Shown: positions 6,933 to 13,736, numbered from the stretch's first letter. The stretch: DNA of 14,873 nucleotides from Candidatus Cloacimonadota bacterium (GCA_016875595.1 VGPI01000028.1:1-14873); one strand, 5' to 3'. Notes: a model not told the origin generated them from the letters alone. Numbers and translations are program-made.

Positions 6933-8624
6933 TTATCCAATTACCACTTTCTCTTCCGCAAAACTGACCTGAATTGATTCCCTTCTGATGGCTATGGCAT
7001 AGATCAGAGTAAGCGGTCCGATCCTGCCAATGTACATCAGCATAGTAATCAACAGCTTGCCGATTAAAGACAGTTCCGCGGTTATTCCCATTGACAGTCC
7101 GACCGTCCCATAAGCAGACACGGTCTCAAAAACAACCTTATCGATGGAATGGGATTCCACCAGAAGCATTACGAACGCAACCATCAACACGATAGAAACC
7201 GACAGAGCGATCAAGCTGGTCACTTCCCTGATACTGAATACCGGTATCTTCCGATTGAAGATGGACAGGTCTTTTTTCCCCTTCAGCATGGATGTCACTG
7301 AAAGGACCAGAATGGCAAAGGTAGAGGTCTTGATCCCGCCACCTGTAGAACCCGGGGATGCGCCAATAAACATCAGTACAATAGCAATCAGCACCGAAGC
7401 CGGGCTCAAGCCACTCATACTGATCGTGTTGAATCCCGCTGTCCTGGTTGTAACCGATTGGAACCAACTGCTCATGATCCGATGGGAAAAGGAAAAACCC
7501 TTCATCGTACCATCGTATTCAGAGATAAAAAAACTAACAAATCCAACTGCCAATAGAAACGCTGTTGTCATTAGCACAATTTTTGTATGCAACATCAAAC
7601 GACGGAATCTCTCCCGGCCGAAAAAATACTGGTAGAGATCAATAACAACAGCAAATCCAATCCCACCGGCTATGATTAAAAGAGGTATGATCACATTGAT
7701 GTTGATGCTGTCCGAAAACCCGACAAGATTATCCGAGTATAAGGAGAACCCTGCATTACAAAATGCCGATACGGAATGAAACGTAGCATACCAAACAGCA
7801 TCAATCGGCTTCAGATTCGGTGAAAATGCGCCATACAATACAACCGCACCCACAAATTCAATCATCAGCGTCACGATGAAAATACTTTTTAGTAGCTTGA
7901 TTAAATTGATCTTTGACACTCCCCCAACCACTTTGTGCATCACATTCTCAAGCTTCAGTGTAATACGTTGGCCCAACATCAGAGCAAAGGCCGTAGATAT
8001 TGTCATAATCCCAAGACCTCCGATCTGAATAAGCAAGAGGATTATTAGCTGCCCCATGCGACTGAAATGAGCACCTGTATCGTATACAGCAAGACCAGTC
8101 ACACATGTGGCCGAAGTAGCAGTAAACATAGCATTGGCAAAGGGTGTCACCTGCTTTGTGGCTGAAGAAGCTGGCAGCATTAACAGGATTGTTCCGATTG
8201 CAATTACTGCTATAAAACTCAACATCACCGTCACCGGAGGATTACTTATCAGGAATTTGACCAGCTTACCCTCGAACGCTCGAAAGAGGACATACTCGAT
8301 GAAGTAATAGGTCTGCCGGATCAATAGAATGAAAATAACCAGACGTACTTCCACGAGCATCAACAATATCCCAAGCAGCAGGATGATCATGTCAAAGAGC
8401 AGTATCCTGGCGGTCTTGAGCTTTTTCAGGAACCCCAAGCGGCTGATGATCATCAGGCATAGTAGCACTATATTAAGAGATGCCAGTATCCACACCACCC
8501 AGGGGAAATTCACATAATAATCGATCACCGGCTCAAAGAATAAAACCAGGAAGTTGGCAAAAGCCAGAAAATAAGCCCCTTTGTCACAACTGCCAAGGAC
8601 CTTGTTTGTCGTTTCTTGTTTCAT
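6933..8624 (-). CDS. ktrB: KtrB/TrkH-family potassium uptake channel with N-terminal membrane extension
   Basis: A 563-residue K+ transporter with four covalently linked pore repeats. The four filter segments are visible: 'SATCVTGL' (171-178), 'SAFCNAGF' (286-293), 'TTRTAGF' (392-398) and 'SAYGTVGL' (503-510), each with its conserved glycine. 'GASPGSTGGGIKTS' (421-434) is the family signature near the intramembrane gating loop. Typical KtrB/TrkH proteins are about 450-490 residues. Here about 125 extra residues at the N-terminus form roughly four membrane segments (about 17-35, 42-61, 72-92, 94-112) before the first pore repeat. Its ATG overlaps the adk stop as ATGA. The partner ktrA follows. 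I use ktrB because the partner has the single-RCK KtrA form; trkH would be an equally defensible symbol. Confidence 0.93.
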   Translation of the reverse strand: MKQETTNKVLGSCDKGAYFLAFANFLVLFFEPVIDYYVNFPWVVWILASLNIVLLCLMIISRLGFLKKLKTARILLFDMIILLLGILLMLVEVRLVIFILLIRQTYYFIEYVLFRAFEGKLVKFLISNPPVTVMLSFIAVIAIGTILLMLPASSATKQVTPFANAMFTATSATCVTGLAVYDTGAHFSRMGQLIILLLIQIGGLGIMTISTAFALMLGQRITLKLENVMHKVVGGVSKINLIKLLKSIFIVTLMIEFVGAVVLYGAFSPNLKPIDAVWYATFHSVSAFCNAGFSLYSDNLVGFSDSININVIIPLLIIAGGIGFAVVIDLYQYFFGRERFRRLMLHTKIVLMTTAFLLAVGFVSFFISEYDGTMKGFSFSHRIMSSWFQSVTTRTAGFNTISMSGLSPASVLIAIVLMFIGASPGSTGGGIKTSTFAILVLSVTSMLKGKKDLSIFNRKIPVFSIREVTSLIALSVSIVLMVAFVMLLVESHSIDKVVFETVSAYGTVGLSMGITAELSLIGKLLITMLMYIGRIGPLTLIYAIAIRRESIQVSFAEEKVVIG

Positions 8625-9259
8625 CTCGGTAAATGGATCTGAATGTCTCGTTTGATGGTCTCAGCGATCTCTTTGATCCCGCCGCTGGCAGAAACGGTCA
8701 ACAGCAGGTTCTTCTCTTCAAAGAGGTCTTTGAGATTATGGGTCTGCCGATAGAACTCAGCTATCCGCTTACGGATCGCGATCGGTTTATCATCGGGACG
8801 CCGGCACAGATGTCCCGGACAGATATCACAGAGAGCAGGCGACCGCGGTGGATGGGTCAACAGGTTATAGTTCTCCCCGCAGACCCGACAGGTTCTCCGG
8901 GCAGACAATCGCTTGACTGCTTCTTGTTCAGGCAGATCAAGGTAATAAACCCTTAGCAGATGATACTTTTCCAACAAGACCACCGCTTGTGCCAACGTGC
9001 GGGGAAATCCATCAAAGATAATACCTTTCTTCTCCTGCGATGTCTCCGCACCTATCATATCTATGACCAGTTCATCAGACACCAATTCACCTCGGGTCGT
9101 GATCTTATCCACCTGTTTACCGGTATCGCTTCCCTTCTGGATCTGCGCCCTGAGTAATTCGCCGATATTAATATGCCGATAGCCGATGAGTTCGCTCAGC
9201 AGCTTTGCCTGCGTACCTTTACCGCTTCCTTGGATTCCCAAAAAAACAATCGCGTTCAT
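8621..9259 (-). CDS. adk: Adenylate kinase
   Basis: A 212-residue AMP kinase (ATP + AMP to 2 ADP). The P-loop is 'GIQGSGKGTQ' (8-17), with Gln where the family usually has Pro. 'NIGELLRA' (31-38) corresponds to the usual 'STGDLLRA'. 'FDGFPRT' (82-88) is the AMP-site signature. The LID region (about 120-158) carries four cysteines, C124-C127 and C144-C147, the zinc-LID form common in Gram-positives and many other bacteria, then 'RRPDD' and 'RKRIAEFY' with conserved arginines. All essential elements are present and the length is normal. A candidate promoter (9278-9306) lies in the 50-nt gap before it, so adk and the ktr genes behind it may have their own transcript. The stop overlaps the ktrB start (ATGA). 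Confidence 0.96.
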   Translation of the reverse strand: MNAIVFLGIQGSGKGTQAKLLSELIGYRHINIGELLRAQIQKGSDTGKQVDKITTRGELVSDELVIDMIGAETSQEKKGIIFDGFPRTLAQAVVLLEKYHLLRVYYLDLPEQEAVKRLSARRTCRVCGENYNLLTHPPRSPALCDICPGHLCRRPDDKPIAIRKRIAEFYRQTHNLKDLFEEKNLLLTVSASGGIKEIAETIKRDIQIHLPR

Positions 9260-9277
9260 AACAATATCCAGACGATG

Positions 9278-9306
9278 ACGTTACTGATACAGAAAGAAAC
9301 TGTCAA
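9278..9306 (-). promoter_or_regulatory. Candidate sigma70-type promoter for adk and downstream genes
   Basis: On the minus strand a perfect TTGACA (9306-9301) is followed, after 17 nt, by TAACGT (9283-9278). The -10 is poor (3 of 6 matches). It lies in the largest gap of the block after the rplS terminator, 18 nt before the adk ATG. The -35 match and spacing support it; the -10 keeps confidence modest. Confidence 0.4.
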
Positions 9307-9309
9307 GCA

Positions 9310-9687
9310 TCAATTTCGTTCCAACACCACAAAGGCTGTGGCATATTCCCCATCGTGGGACAATGAAAGGTGAATTCTGTGGATCCCATGTATCTCCAGA
9401 TAGGCAGCCGTCTGATGATAAGTCCTGATCGATGGTGCTCCGTTTTCTGTACTCACCACCTCGATATTCTGCCAGGTCAGATCGGCATTCCATCCCGTCC
9501 CGCATGCCTTCATAACTGCTTCTTTGGCGGCAAAGCGAGCCGCAAATGACTGATAGGGATGTGCTCTGCTCTGGCAGTAAGCGATTTCAGCCGGGGTAAA
9601 GACCTTGTCACCAAACGCTGGATTCCGTTCAAAGGCATTCTGAATCCGCTTGACAGCAATAATATCCGTGCCGATCCCCTGAATCAT
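9310..9687 (-). CDS. acpS: Holo-[acyl-carrier-protein] synthase
   Basis: A 125-residue phosphopantetheinyl transferase that moves the 4'-phosphopantetheine arm of CoA onto a serine of acyl carrier protein. The two AcpS signatures are present: 'GIGTDI' (4-9) with metal-binding Asp8, and 'FAARFAAKEAVMKACG' (48-63) with catalytic/metal Glu56 in the AAKEA motif. 'SLSHDGEYATAFVV' near the C-terminus is also typical. The size is normal for the small trimeric AcpS class. It begins 4 nt after the ogt stop, so the two are co-translated. A 50-nt gap with a possible promoter separates it from adk. Identification is secure. Confidence 0.96.
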   Translation of the reverse strand: MIQGIGTDIIAVKRIQNAFERNPAFGDKVFTPAEIAYCQSRAHPYQSFAARFAAKEAVMKACGTGWNADLTWQNIEVVSTENGAPSIRTYHQTAAYLEIHGIHRIHLSLSHDGEYATAFVVLERN

Positions 9688-9691
9688 GGAT

Positions 9692-10168
9692 TTATCCCCG
9701 TTCCAGCTCGAGCAGATAACGCTTCAGAGCCAGTCCTCCGCCAAATCCGGTCAAGCTCCCATCCTTCCCGATTACCCGATGGCAGGGGATGATCACCGGC
9801 AAAGGATTGCTGCCAATGGCATTGGCGACAGCCCTGACGCTTCTGGGGCGACCGCTCCGCTCCGCAAGATCGGAATACGAGACCGTCTCTCCGAATGGGA
9901 TGGACAGCAGTGCGCCCCACACCTGATTTTGAAAAGGTGTGCCGTTCAGAATGTACGGTAGCGTAAATTCCTGGCGTTGACCACTTTGATACTCATCCAA
10001 TTGTCGATATACTTCGGCAATCAGACCCGTCTCATCCACGTTTGAAGCGGCAATATTATCTGTCTGTATTGTGGTCGGAAGGAGCTCAATAAAGTCAATA
10101 CTTGTAATTGTGTCATTGTCGATGTTAATCAACAGATTCAGTTGTGGCGAATGATATGCACACAGCAT
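9692..10168 (-). CDS. ogt: Methylated-DNA--protein-cysteine methyltransferase (O6-alkylguanine repair)
   Basis: A 158-residue DNA repair protein that transfers alkyl groups from O6-alkylguanine to its own cysteine. The active-site motif 'VIIPCHRVIG' (125-134) places the acceptor at Cys129. 'GTPFQNQVWGAL' (76-87), 'GETVSYSDLAERSG' (93-106) and 'RAVANAIGSNP' (112-122) form the DNA-binding HTH region and arginine finger. 'LTGFGGGLALKRYLLELE' follows the active site as usual. The N-terminal ~65 residues are a weakly conserved cap domain, and no Ada-type regulatory domain is attached. The symbol ogt is used for a stand-alone protein of this type. It starts 19 nt after the rplS terminator and has GGGAG 9 nt before its ATG; no promoter of its own is obvious. 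Confidence 0.95.
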   Translation of the reverse strand: MLCAYHSPQLNLLINIDNDTITSIDFIELLPTTIQTDNIAASNVDETGLIAEVYRQLDEYQSGQRQEFTLPYILNGTPFQNQVWGALLSIPFGETVSYSDLAERSGRPRSVRAVANAIGSNPLPVIIPCHRVIGKDGSLTGFGGGLALKRYLLELERG

Positions 10169-10186
10169 TTCGATCTTCTCCCAATG

Positions 10187-10224
10187 AAAAAACTAACCCC
10201 CTTCGCCAATAGTGGGAAGGGGGT
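10187..10224 (-). terminator. Rho-independent terminator after rplS
   Basis: On the minus strand a 9-bp GC-rich stem, ACCCCCTTC (10224-10216) pairing with GAAGGGGGT (10204-10196), encloses an 11-nt loop. It is followed by TAG and six T residues (10192-10187). It starts 16 nt after the rplS stop codon. This is a textbook intrinsic terminator closing the ribosomal/tRNA-modification operon, with ogt just behind it. Confidence 0.9.
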
Positions 10225-10240
10225 GATGGATTTGGCATGA

Positions 10241-10594
10241 TCATGCACTAAATCTTCTGCGTTCCTTGATCCTGCCGGCTTTTCCTTTTGCGCTACGCAG
10301 GTAGAATAGTTTAGCCCGGCGGACGCGACCGTAGCGGACGATCTCCAGTTTGTCGATATTGGGCGAATGATGCGGAAAGATCTTTTCCACGCCGATCCCA
10401 TTGGAGACCTTACGCACGGTAAAGGATTTTGAAACCCCGGCACCGCGCTTTTGAATGACGATCCCCTGAAAAACCTGGATACGTTCTTTGCTACCTTCTT
10501 TGATTTTATAATGGACTTTCACCGTATCGCCCACGCGAAAATCGGGAAAGTCGGTTCTGATTTGGTCTCTGCCGATTTGATGCAGAATATCCAT
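10241..10594 (-). CDS. rplS: 50S ribosomal protein L19
   Basis: A 117-residue bL19, normal length. Family features: 'FRVGDTVKVHYKIKEGSKERIQVFQGIVI' spread over residues about 19-47, then 'FTVRKVSNGIGVEKIFPHHSP' at about 58-78 and the basic tail 'RAKLFYLR' to 'RIKERR'. The open frame extends further upstream, but the ATG at 10594 is chosen because the homology begins there and GGAGG (10598-10603 region) sits 3-8 nt before it. It starts 11 nt after the RNA methyltransferase stop. The intrinsic terminator at 10187-10224 follows. L19 sits at the 30S/50S interface. Certain. Confidence 0.98.
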   Translation of the reverse strand: MDILHQIGRDQIRTDFPDFRVGDTVKVHYKIKEGSKERIQVFQGIVIQKRGAGVSKSFTVRKVSNGIGVEKIFPHHSPNIDKLEIVRYGRVRRAKLFYLRSAKGKAGRIKERRRFSA

Positions 10595-10605
10595 TGTTCC
10601 TCCCT

Positions 10606-11166
10606 TTATTTCTCGGAAGAAATGCGGTCTAAGACAATTGCCACGGCGCTGCGGACGGAAAGGTGATTGTATTCCCCGTTCCCCTCGATCGGGGCGAGGA
10701 TACAATCGGCAGCGGTATGAGTTTCATCGGTCAAGCCGTAACCAGTGCCAAACAGGATGAGCACCGGTTCCGATCCGACTATCATTGCTATCTGTGCAAA
10801 TGATATTTGTGAATCCAGTTTCCGGGCGGTTGTCGTGATTACTTTGGGTCGCATTCCTTCTCGGTTTGTAATCTCGTTCATGCAGTCCTCAATGGAGCTG
10901 CCGGTCTTTATCAGTGACAATGCCTCGCTTCGATGCGGATTGTACATCAACGCCGGAGCGGATCGCCAAAATTCGGTGATATGATGGATCAAAGTGGTCT
11001 GTCCTTCATCCGGTGTGATCAGATAGCATCCGGCGATGCCAAAGGTCTTGCCGGACCGGGCAAGATCGTGGATGTCCAGGTTGACGAGTGAGGTCATAAT
11101 GCTCTCTCCGTTCTTATTGAGAACCGGATAGTGCACCAAACCGATGTACAACCTATTCAGAGTCAT
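10606..11166 (-). CDS. SPOUT-like RNA methyltransferase of the Thermotoga TM1570 type
   Basis: A 186-residue protein resembling the COG4752 / PF09936 family of predicted SAM-dependent RNA methyltransferases, best known from Thermotoga maritima TM1570, also located between trmD and rplS. Matching features: the N-terminal 'RLYIGLVHYPVLNKNGE' (5-21), then 'TSLVNLDIHDLARS' (25-38) and 'GCYLITP' (46-52). The C-terminal part resembles a trefoil-knot SAM site: 'LILFGTGYGLTDE' (136-148) and 'APIEGNGEYNHLSVRSA' (158-174). The substrate RNA is not known to me. The ATG overlaps trmD by 14 nt. The start matches the family's usual N-terminus. Family call strong, substrate unknown. Confidence 0.9.
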   Translation of the reverse strand: MTLNRLYIGLVHYPVLNKNGESIMTSLVNLDIHDLARSGKTFGIAGCYLITPDEGQTTLIHHITEFWRSAPALMYNPHRSEALSLIKTGSSIEDCMNEITNREGMRPKVITTTARKLDSQISFAQIAMIVGSEPVLILFGTGYGLTDETHTAADCILAPIEGNGEYNHLSVRSAVAIVLDRISSEK

Positions 11167-11830
11167 CCAGATCGGGGCGCCGGGTACGAGTCAGCCGGCC
11201 AGAACGCTGAACAATCCATTCGTTCACCAGTGTGTGATTGCCTGAGGTCAGAACAGGCGGTACGCTTTGTCCCATAAACTCATCCGGTCTCGTCCAGCAG
11301 GGAAATCCCAAACCGGGCTCATTAAAGGAATCCGACCGGGCTGATTCCGGATCGCTCAATACTCCCGGTAAGAGCCGGGCTATCCCGTCAATTACCGTCA
11401 TCGCAGCAATTTCACCCCCGGAAAGAACATAGTCACCCAGCGAGATCTCATCGCTTACGCACAGGTCTCTGATCCGCTGGTCTATTTCCTTGTAATGTCC
11501 GCAGAGCAGGATTAAATGCCGGCAATTGCTGTAGCCCTGGATGATCTGCTGATCGAGCCGACGTCCCTGAGGACTGAAATAGATGACCGGCGTGGGACGG
11601 CATCCCAGGCAATGATTGATTGTCCGGTACAGCGGTTCCGGTTTCAACACCATCCCGGCAAAACCGCCGTAAGCATAGTCATCGGTCTGACGGTGTTTGC
11701 CTTCGGCATAATGGCGGATATCCACCCGGCGCAGATCCAGTACCTTTTGCTTCACCGCCTTGGCAACCATGCTGCCGGTGATGAAGCCATCAAACATGCC
11801 GGGGAACAAAGTAAGGATATCTATTCGCAT
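11153..11830 (-). CDS. trmD: tRNA (guanine-37-N1)-methyltransferase
   Basis: A 225-residue SPOUT-class enzyme that makes m1G37 in tRNAs with G36, preventing +1 frameshifting. Signatures: 'ILTLFPGMFDGF' (5-16), 'DDYAYGGFAGMVLKPEPL' (50-67), the knot motif 'YFSPQGR' (84-90), 'LLCGHYKEIDQRI' (108-120), 'EISLGDYVLSGGE' (128-140) and 'SDSF' (166-169) with the Asp corresponding to the catalytic aspartate. The second knot motif is GHYKEID where Proteobacteria have GRYEGID, so the Glu at the E. coli 116 position is Lys here. I recall GHYKGID in Bacteroidota, so this is probably lineage variation. The ATG overlaps the rimM stop by 10 nt. Length normal; assignment secure. Confidence 0.97.
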   Translation of the reverse strand: MRIDILTLFPGMFDGFITGSMVAKAVKQKVLDLRRVDIRHYAEGKHRQTDDYAYGGFAGMVLKPEPLYRTINHCLGCRPTPVIYFSPQGRRLDQQIIQGYSNCRHLILLCGHYKEIDQRIRDLCVSDEISLGDYVLSGGEIAAMTVIDGIARLLPGVLSDPESARSDSFNEPGLGFPCWTRPDEFMGQSVPPVLTSGNHTLVNEWIVQRSGRLTRTRRPDLDDSE

Positions 11831-12339
11831 AGTTCCAGCAAGGACCCGGCATTCTGCACGATCACCGTCCGGAGTTCTGCCTGCACCGAGAGCACGTAAT
11901 GATCCACATAAGGAATCATAAGCTCTTTCCCGGCAATAGTTTCGATCACCAGGACATGGTGCGCCGTATTATCGAAATAATCGCAGATCGTCCCGATCAC
12001 TGCCTCGCCCTGAATAACTTGGTATCCGATTAGATCATCCAGATCTTCGTCGTCCTTCCCGCTATCCAGAACTTCCGGTTCGACCGCCAGGATCACTTCT
12101 TTGTGCAGGGACCGTTCCTCATCAATGCCATCCTCGGCAAATCTGACGTACCACCGTCCTTGTGACAGCTTGGCGTCACTGATAGTCACGTAAAACACTC
12201 TATCGCATCTAAAGATCAAAAAGCAATCCGTAATTGCTTCTACTGTAGCCCGCAGGGAGGGCTTGACCATCACATGATAATAGCCATCGCCATCCCGACC
12301 GCCCAGTTTGCCTATTCCGATCAGGTCGGAGGTTTCCAT
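11821..12339 (-). CDS. rimM: Ribosome maturation factor RimM
   Basis: A 172-residue 30S assembly factor that binds S19 near the head of the small subunit. The C-terminal half is a recognisable PRC-barrel (about 101-171): 'DLIGYQVIQGEAVIGTI', then 'ELMIPYVDHYV', the equivalent of the family's 'LIPFV.D.V' motif. The N-terminal beta-barrel is divergent: 'LIGIGKLGGRDGDGYYHVMV' stands where the usual 'G...PHGLKGEV.V' occurs, so the His-Gly-Leu motif is missing. Position between khpA and trmD is the standard one and supports the call. The ATG directly abuts the khpA stop codon (TAG-ATG), and the 3' end overlaps trmD by 10 nt, indicating tight translational coupling. Confidence 0.88.
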   Translation of the reverse strand: METSDLIGIGKLGGRDGDGYYHVMVKPSLRATVEAITDCFLIFRCDRVFYVTISDAKLSQGRWYVRFAEDGIDEERSLHKEVILAVEPEVLDSGKDDEDLDDLIGYQVIQGEAVIGTICDYFDNTAHHVLVIETIAGKELMIPYVDHYVLSVQAELRTVIVQNAGSLLELCE

Positions 12340-12570
12340 CTACTCGATGATTTCTACTTCAGCTCGCTTTCCTTGTTTTGTACTTACGGCGTTGATGATC
12401 GTTCTGATAGCGTTGGCTGTTCTGCCCCGTTTTCCGATAACTTTCCCGATGTCGCTCTTGGAAACTCTCAGTTCATAAAGAGTTACCTTGTCACCGGTAA
12501 TTTCAGTGATATTGACTTCGCTGGGATCATCGACAAGTGCTTTCACTAAGAATTCAAGCAGGTCTTTCAT
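12340..12570 (-). CDS. khpA: KH-domain RNA-binding protein KhpA (YlqC)
   Basis: A 76-residue single KH domain. The GxxG loop is GKRG (46-49) within 'DIGKVIGKRGRTANAIRTI', the diagnostic motif. The protein begins 'MKDLLEFLVKALVDDPSEV', as in KhpA/YlqC. Family members bind RNA, often with partner KhpB (Jag), and affect cell division or small-RNA networks in Gram-positives. The gene is usually between rpsP and rimM in Firmicutes and many other phyla, as here. It starts 14 nt after rpsP with the ribosome site AGGTG 3-4 nt before the ATG. Identification is firm. Confidence 0.95.
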   Translation of the reverse strand: MKDLLEFLVKALVDDPSEVNITEITGDKVTLYELRVSKSDIGKVIGKRGRTANAIRTIINAVSTKQGKRAEVEIIE

Positions 12571-12584
12571 GTGTCACCTCTCGT

Positions 12585-12878
12585 TTATTGTGCTTCCACT
12601 TCCGTTTGATTGTTCTTGAGCTTCCGTTCATGCCAAATTTGCAAAACGCCTGCCTTGCGGAAAAGGGAACGAACAGTATCCGTCGGCTGAGCGCCTACGC
12701 CCAACCAATACAGCGCGCGTTCCGTATCCACTTCAAATTTTGAAGGGTTGGGCTTGGGGTCATAATGCCCAATACTTTCAATATATCTGCCATCACGTTT
12801 CACCCGGGCATCAACTGCCACTATCCGGTAGGATGGTTGATTGATCGATCCCATCCTTCTCAATCTCAGTTTGACCAT
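12585..12878 (-). CDS. rpsP: 30S ribosomal protein S16
   Basis: A 97-residue bS16, first gene of the operon. It begins 'MVKLRLRRMGSINQPSYRIV' and continues with 'DARVKRDGRYIESIGHYDP' (24-42), both diagnostic. 'ALYWLGVGAQPTDTVRSLF' follows as in the family. The ribosome site AAGGAG (12884-12889) lies 5 nt before the ATG, fixing the start. A candidate promoter (12919-12949) is about 40-70 nt upstream. Length slightly above the E. coli protein (82), common in other phyla. Certain. Confidence 0.98.
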   Translation of the reverse strand: MVKLRLRRMGSINQPSYRIVAVDARVKRDGRYIESIGHYDPKPNPSKFEVDTERALYWLGVGAQPTDTVRSLFRKAGVLQIWHERKLKNNQTEVEAQ

Positions 12879-12918
12879 TTATTCTCCTTGATCTTGCATA
12901 AAACTTTTATCATTTAAG

Positions 12919-12949
12919 GGCATAATTTTTTACCATGCCTTTTAGTCAA
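12919..12949 (-). promoter_or_regulatory. Candidate promoter for the rpsP operon
   Basis: The minus strand has TTGACT (12949-12944) as a -35-like box. The facing AT-rich segment around 12926-12919 contains TATGCC at 19 nt or ATTATG at 17 nt as possible -10 boxes. Both -10 options are weak. The location, just upstream of the first gene of the block and in otherwise non-coding sequence, makes a promoter here very likely even if the exact hexamers are not certain. Confidence 0.45.
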
Positions 12950-13642
12950 GTGTTTTCTTCACAACTGACTTCCCTGCTGACTCTCATTGAACAAATAGAA
13001 AGCCTCACCCAAATCTTCTAAATGATATCACCTGTCACAGTGGTCGTATGTGTTTATGAGGCAGAGAGATAGGCAGGAGTGGATTTAGACTGTGCTATCC
13101 TGCTGGGGAATCTCTACTGCATTAACTGGGCTAAATAATCTTGATTCACGCATGCGCTTTTACGATCCCAACTTTGGACATGCGCGGCGCTGAACTCAAT
13201 TTGACTCATATACAAGTCCCAAAACCACTTATCCGGACTTTACCGTTTTACCCTATTTTGAGGTATAAATCCAGCCATTTGGGGGGTGTGGGATTGTGTG
13301 GATGAATTTGTAATGTCTTGAACATAAACAATATATCGTAATGCGGGGATGGAGTATTTTCACATTAATAGCCAATGTAGTGACCACAAGGGAGTGGAAA
13401 CACTGACATCTCCGGAGGGTATTGCAGCGGGTGTCAGCAAAGCCAGGTGTGGACGCTCCAAAGGGAAATGCTCTGATTGATGATGTTCTTGCCTGTTTTC
13501 CCTCAGATTGAGATCAGTTGGGATGTACTAAACTTCTCTCTCTCAGCTATTTGTCCGCCAGTGATATCACCCATATCGGACCGATCTATCCTCAAGCCAG
13601 GAACGTACTGCGATATATGACACTTACTCCATTCTGATCATG
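12950..13642. other. Gene-poor stretch without a convincing intact gene
   Basis: No open frame above 60 codons and no family-like protein is seen on either strand. Short frames occur, such as a 34-codon plus-strand frame ending at 13507 and a 49-codon plus-strand frame ending at 13619, but I do not recognise them. A perfect 10-bp palindrome GTGATATCAC is at 13561-13570; TGATATCACC also occurs at 13023-13032. A possible Rhs-like scrap lies at 13089-13193. The stretch reads as decayed sequence between the ribosomal operon promoter and palindrome copy 2. Confidence 0.6.
13089..13193 (+). pseudogene. Possible Rhs/YD-repeat core scrap
   Basis: A 34-codon open stretch ends at the TGA at 13191-13193. 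Its last part reads 'LDSRMRFYDPNFGHARR' (from 13140). This resembles the end of the Rhs core, where 'YGARFYDPxxGRF' is the signature. Similarity rests on about 8 residues, no start codon is visible, and nothing before or after extends the match. Chance resemblance is quite possible. Confidence 0.15.
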
Positions 13643-13736
13643 TCCTCCTTGCTTGATTACCTTAGTATAACCTTAGTATAACCTTACAACCGTAAGGTTA
13701 TACTAAGGTTATACTAAGGTAATCAAGCAAGGAGGA
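13643..13736. repeat. 94-bp perfect palindromic element, copy 2
   Basis: Arms 13643-13687 and 13692-13736 are exact reverse complements over 45 bases with the loop AACC (13688-13691). All 90 arm bases equal those of copy 1 (71-164). Read on the minus strand the loop is GGTT against GGTC in copy 1, so the copies differ by one base if they are inverted relative to each other. Flanks are unrelated to those of copy 1 (G13642 and G13737 do not pair), so the element boundary is sharp. I see no flanking target-site duplication. It lies in non-coding, decayed sequence. Confidence 0.97.

Noticed and set aside
13408..13619. Two overlapping short plus-strand frames (34 and 49 codons)
   Set aside because: Protein-like composition but no recognised motif, no convincing start; not enough to call a gene.
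71..13736. Palindromes as CRISPR repeats
   Set aside because: Only two copies 13.5 kb apart, no spacer array, no cas genes.
71..13736. Composite transposon with the palindromes as terminal repeats
   Set aside because: No matching direct duplications beside the two copies and the enclosed genes are core housekeeping genes, so a whole-block transposon is unlikely.
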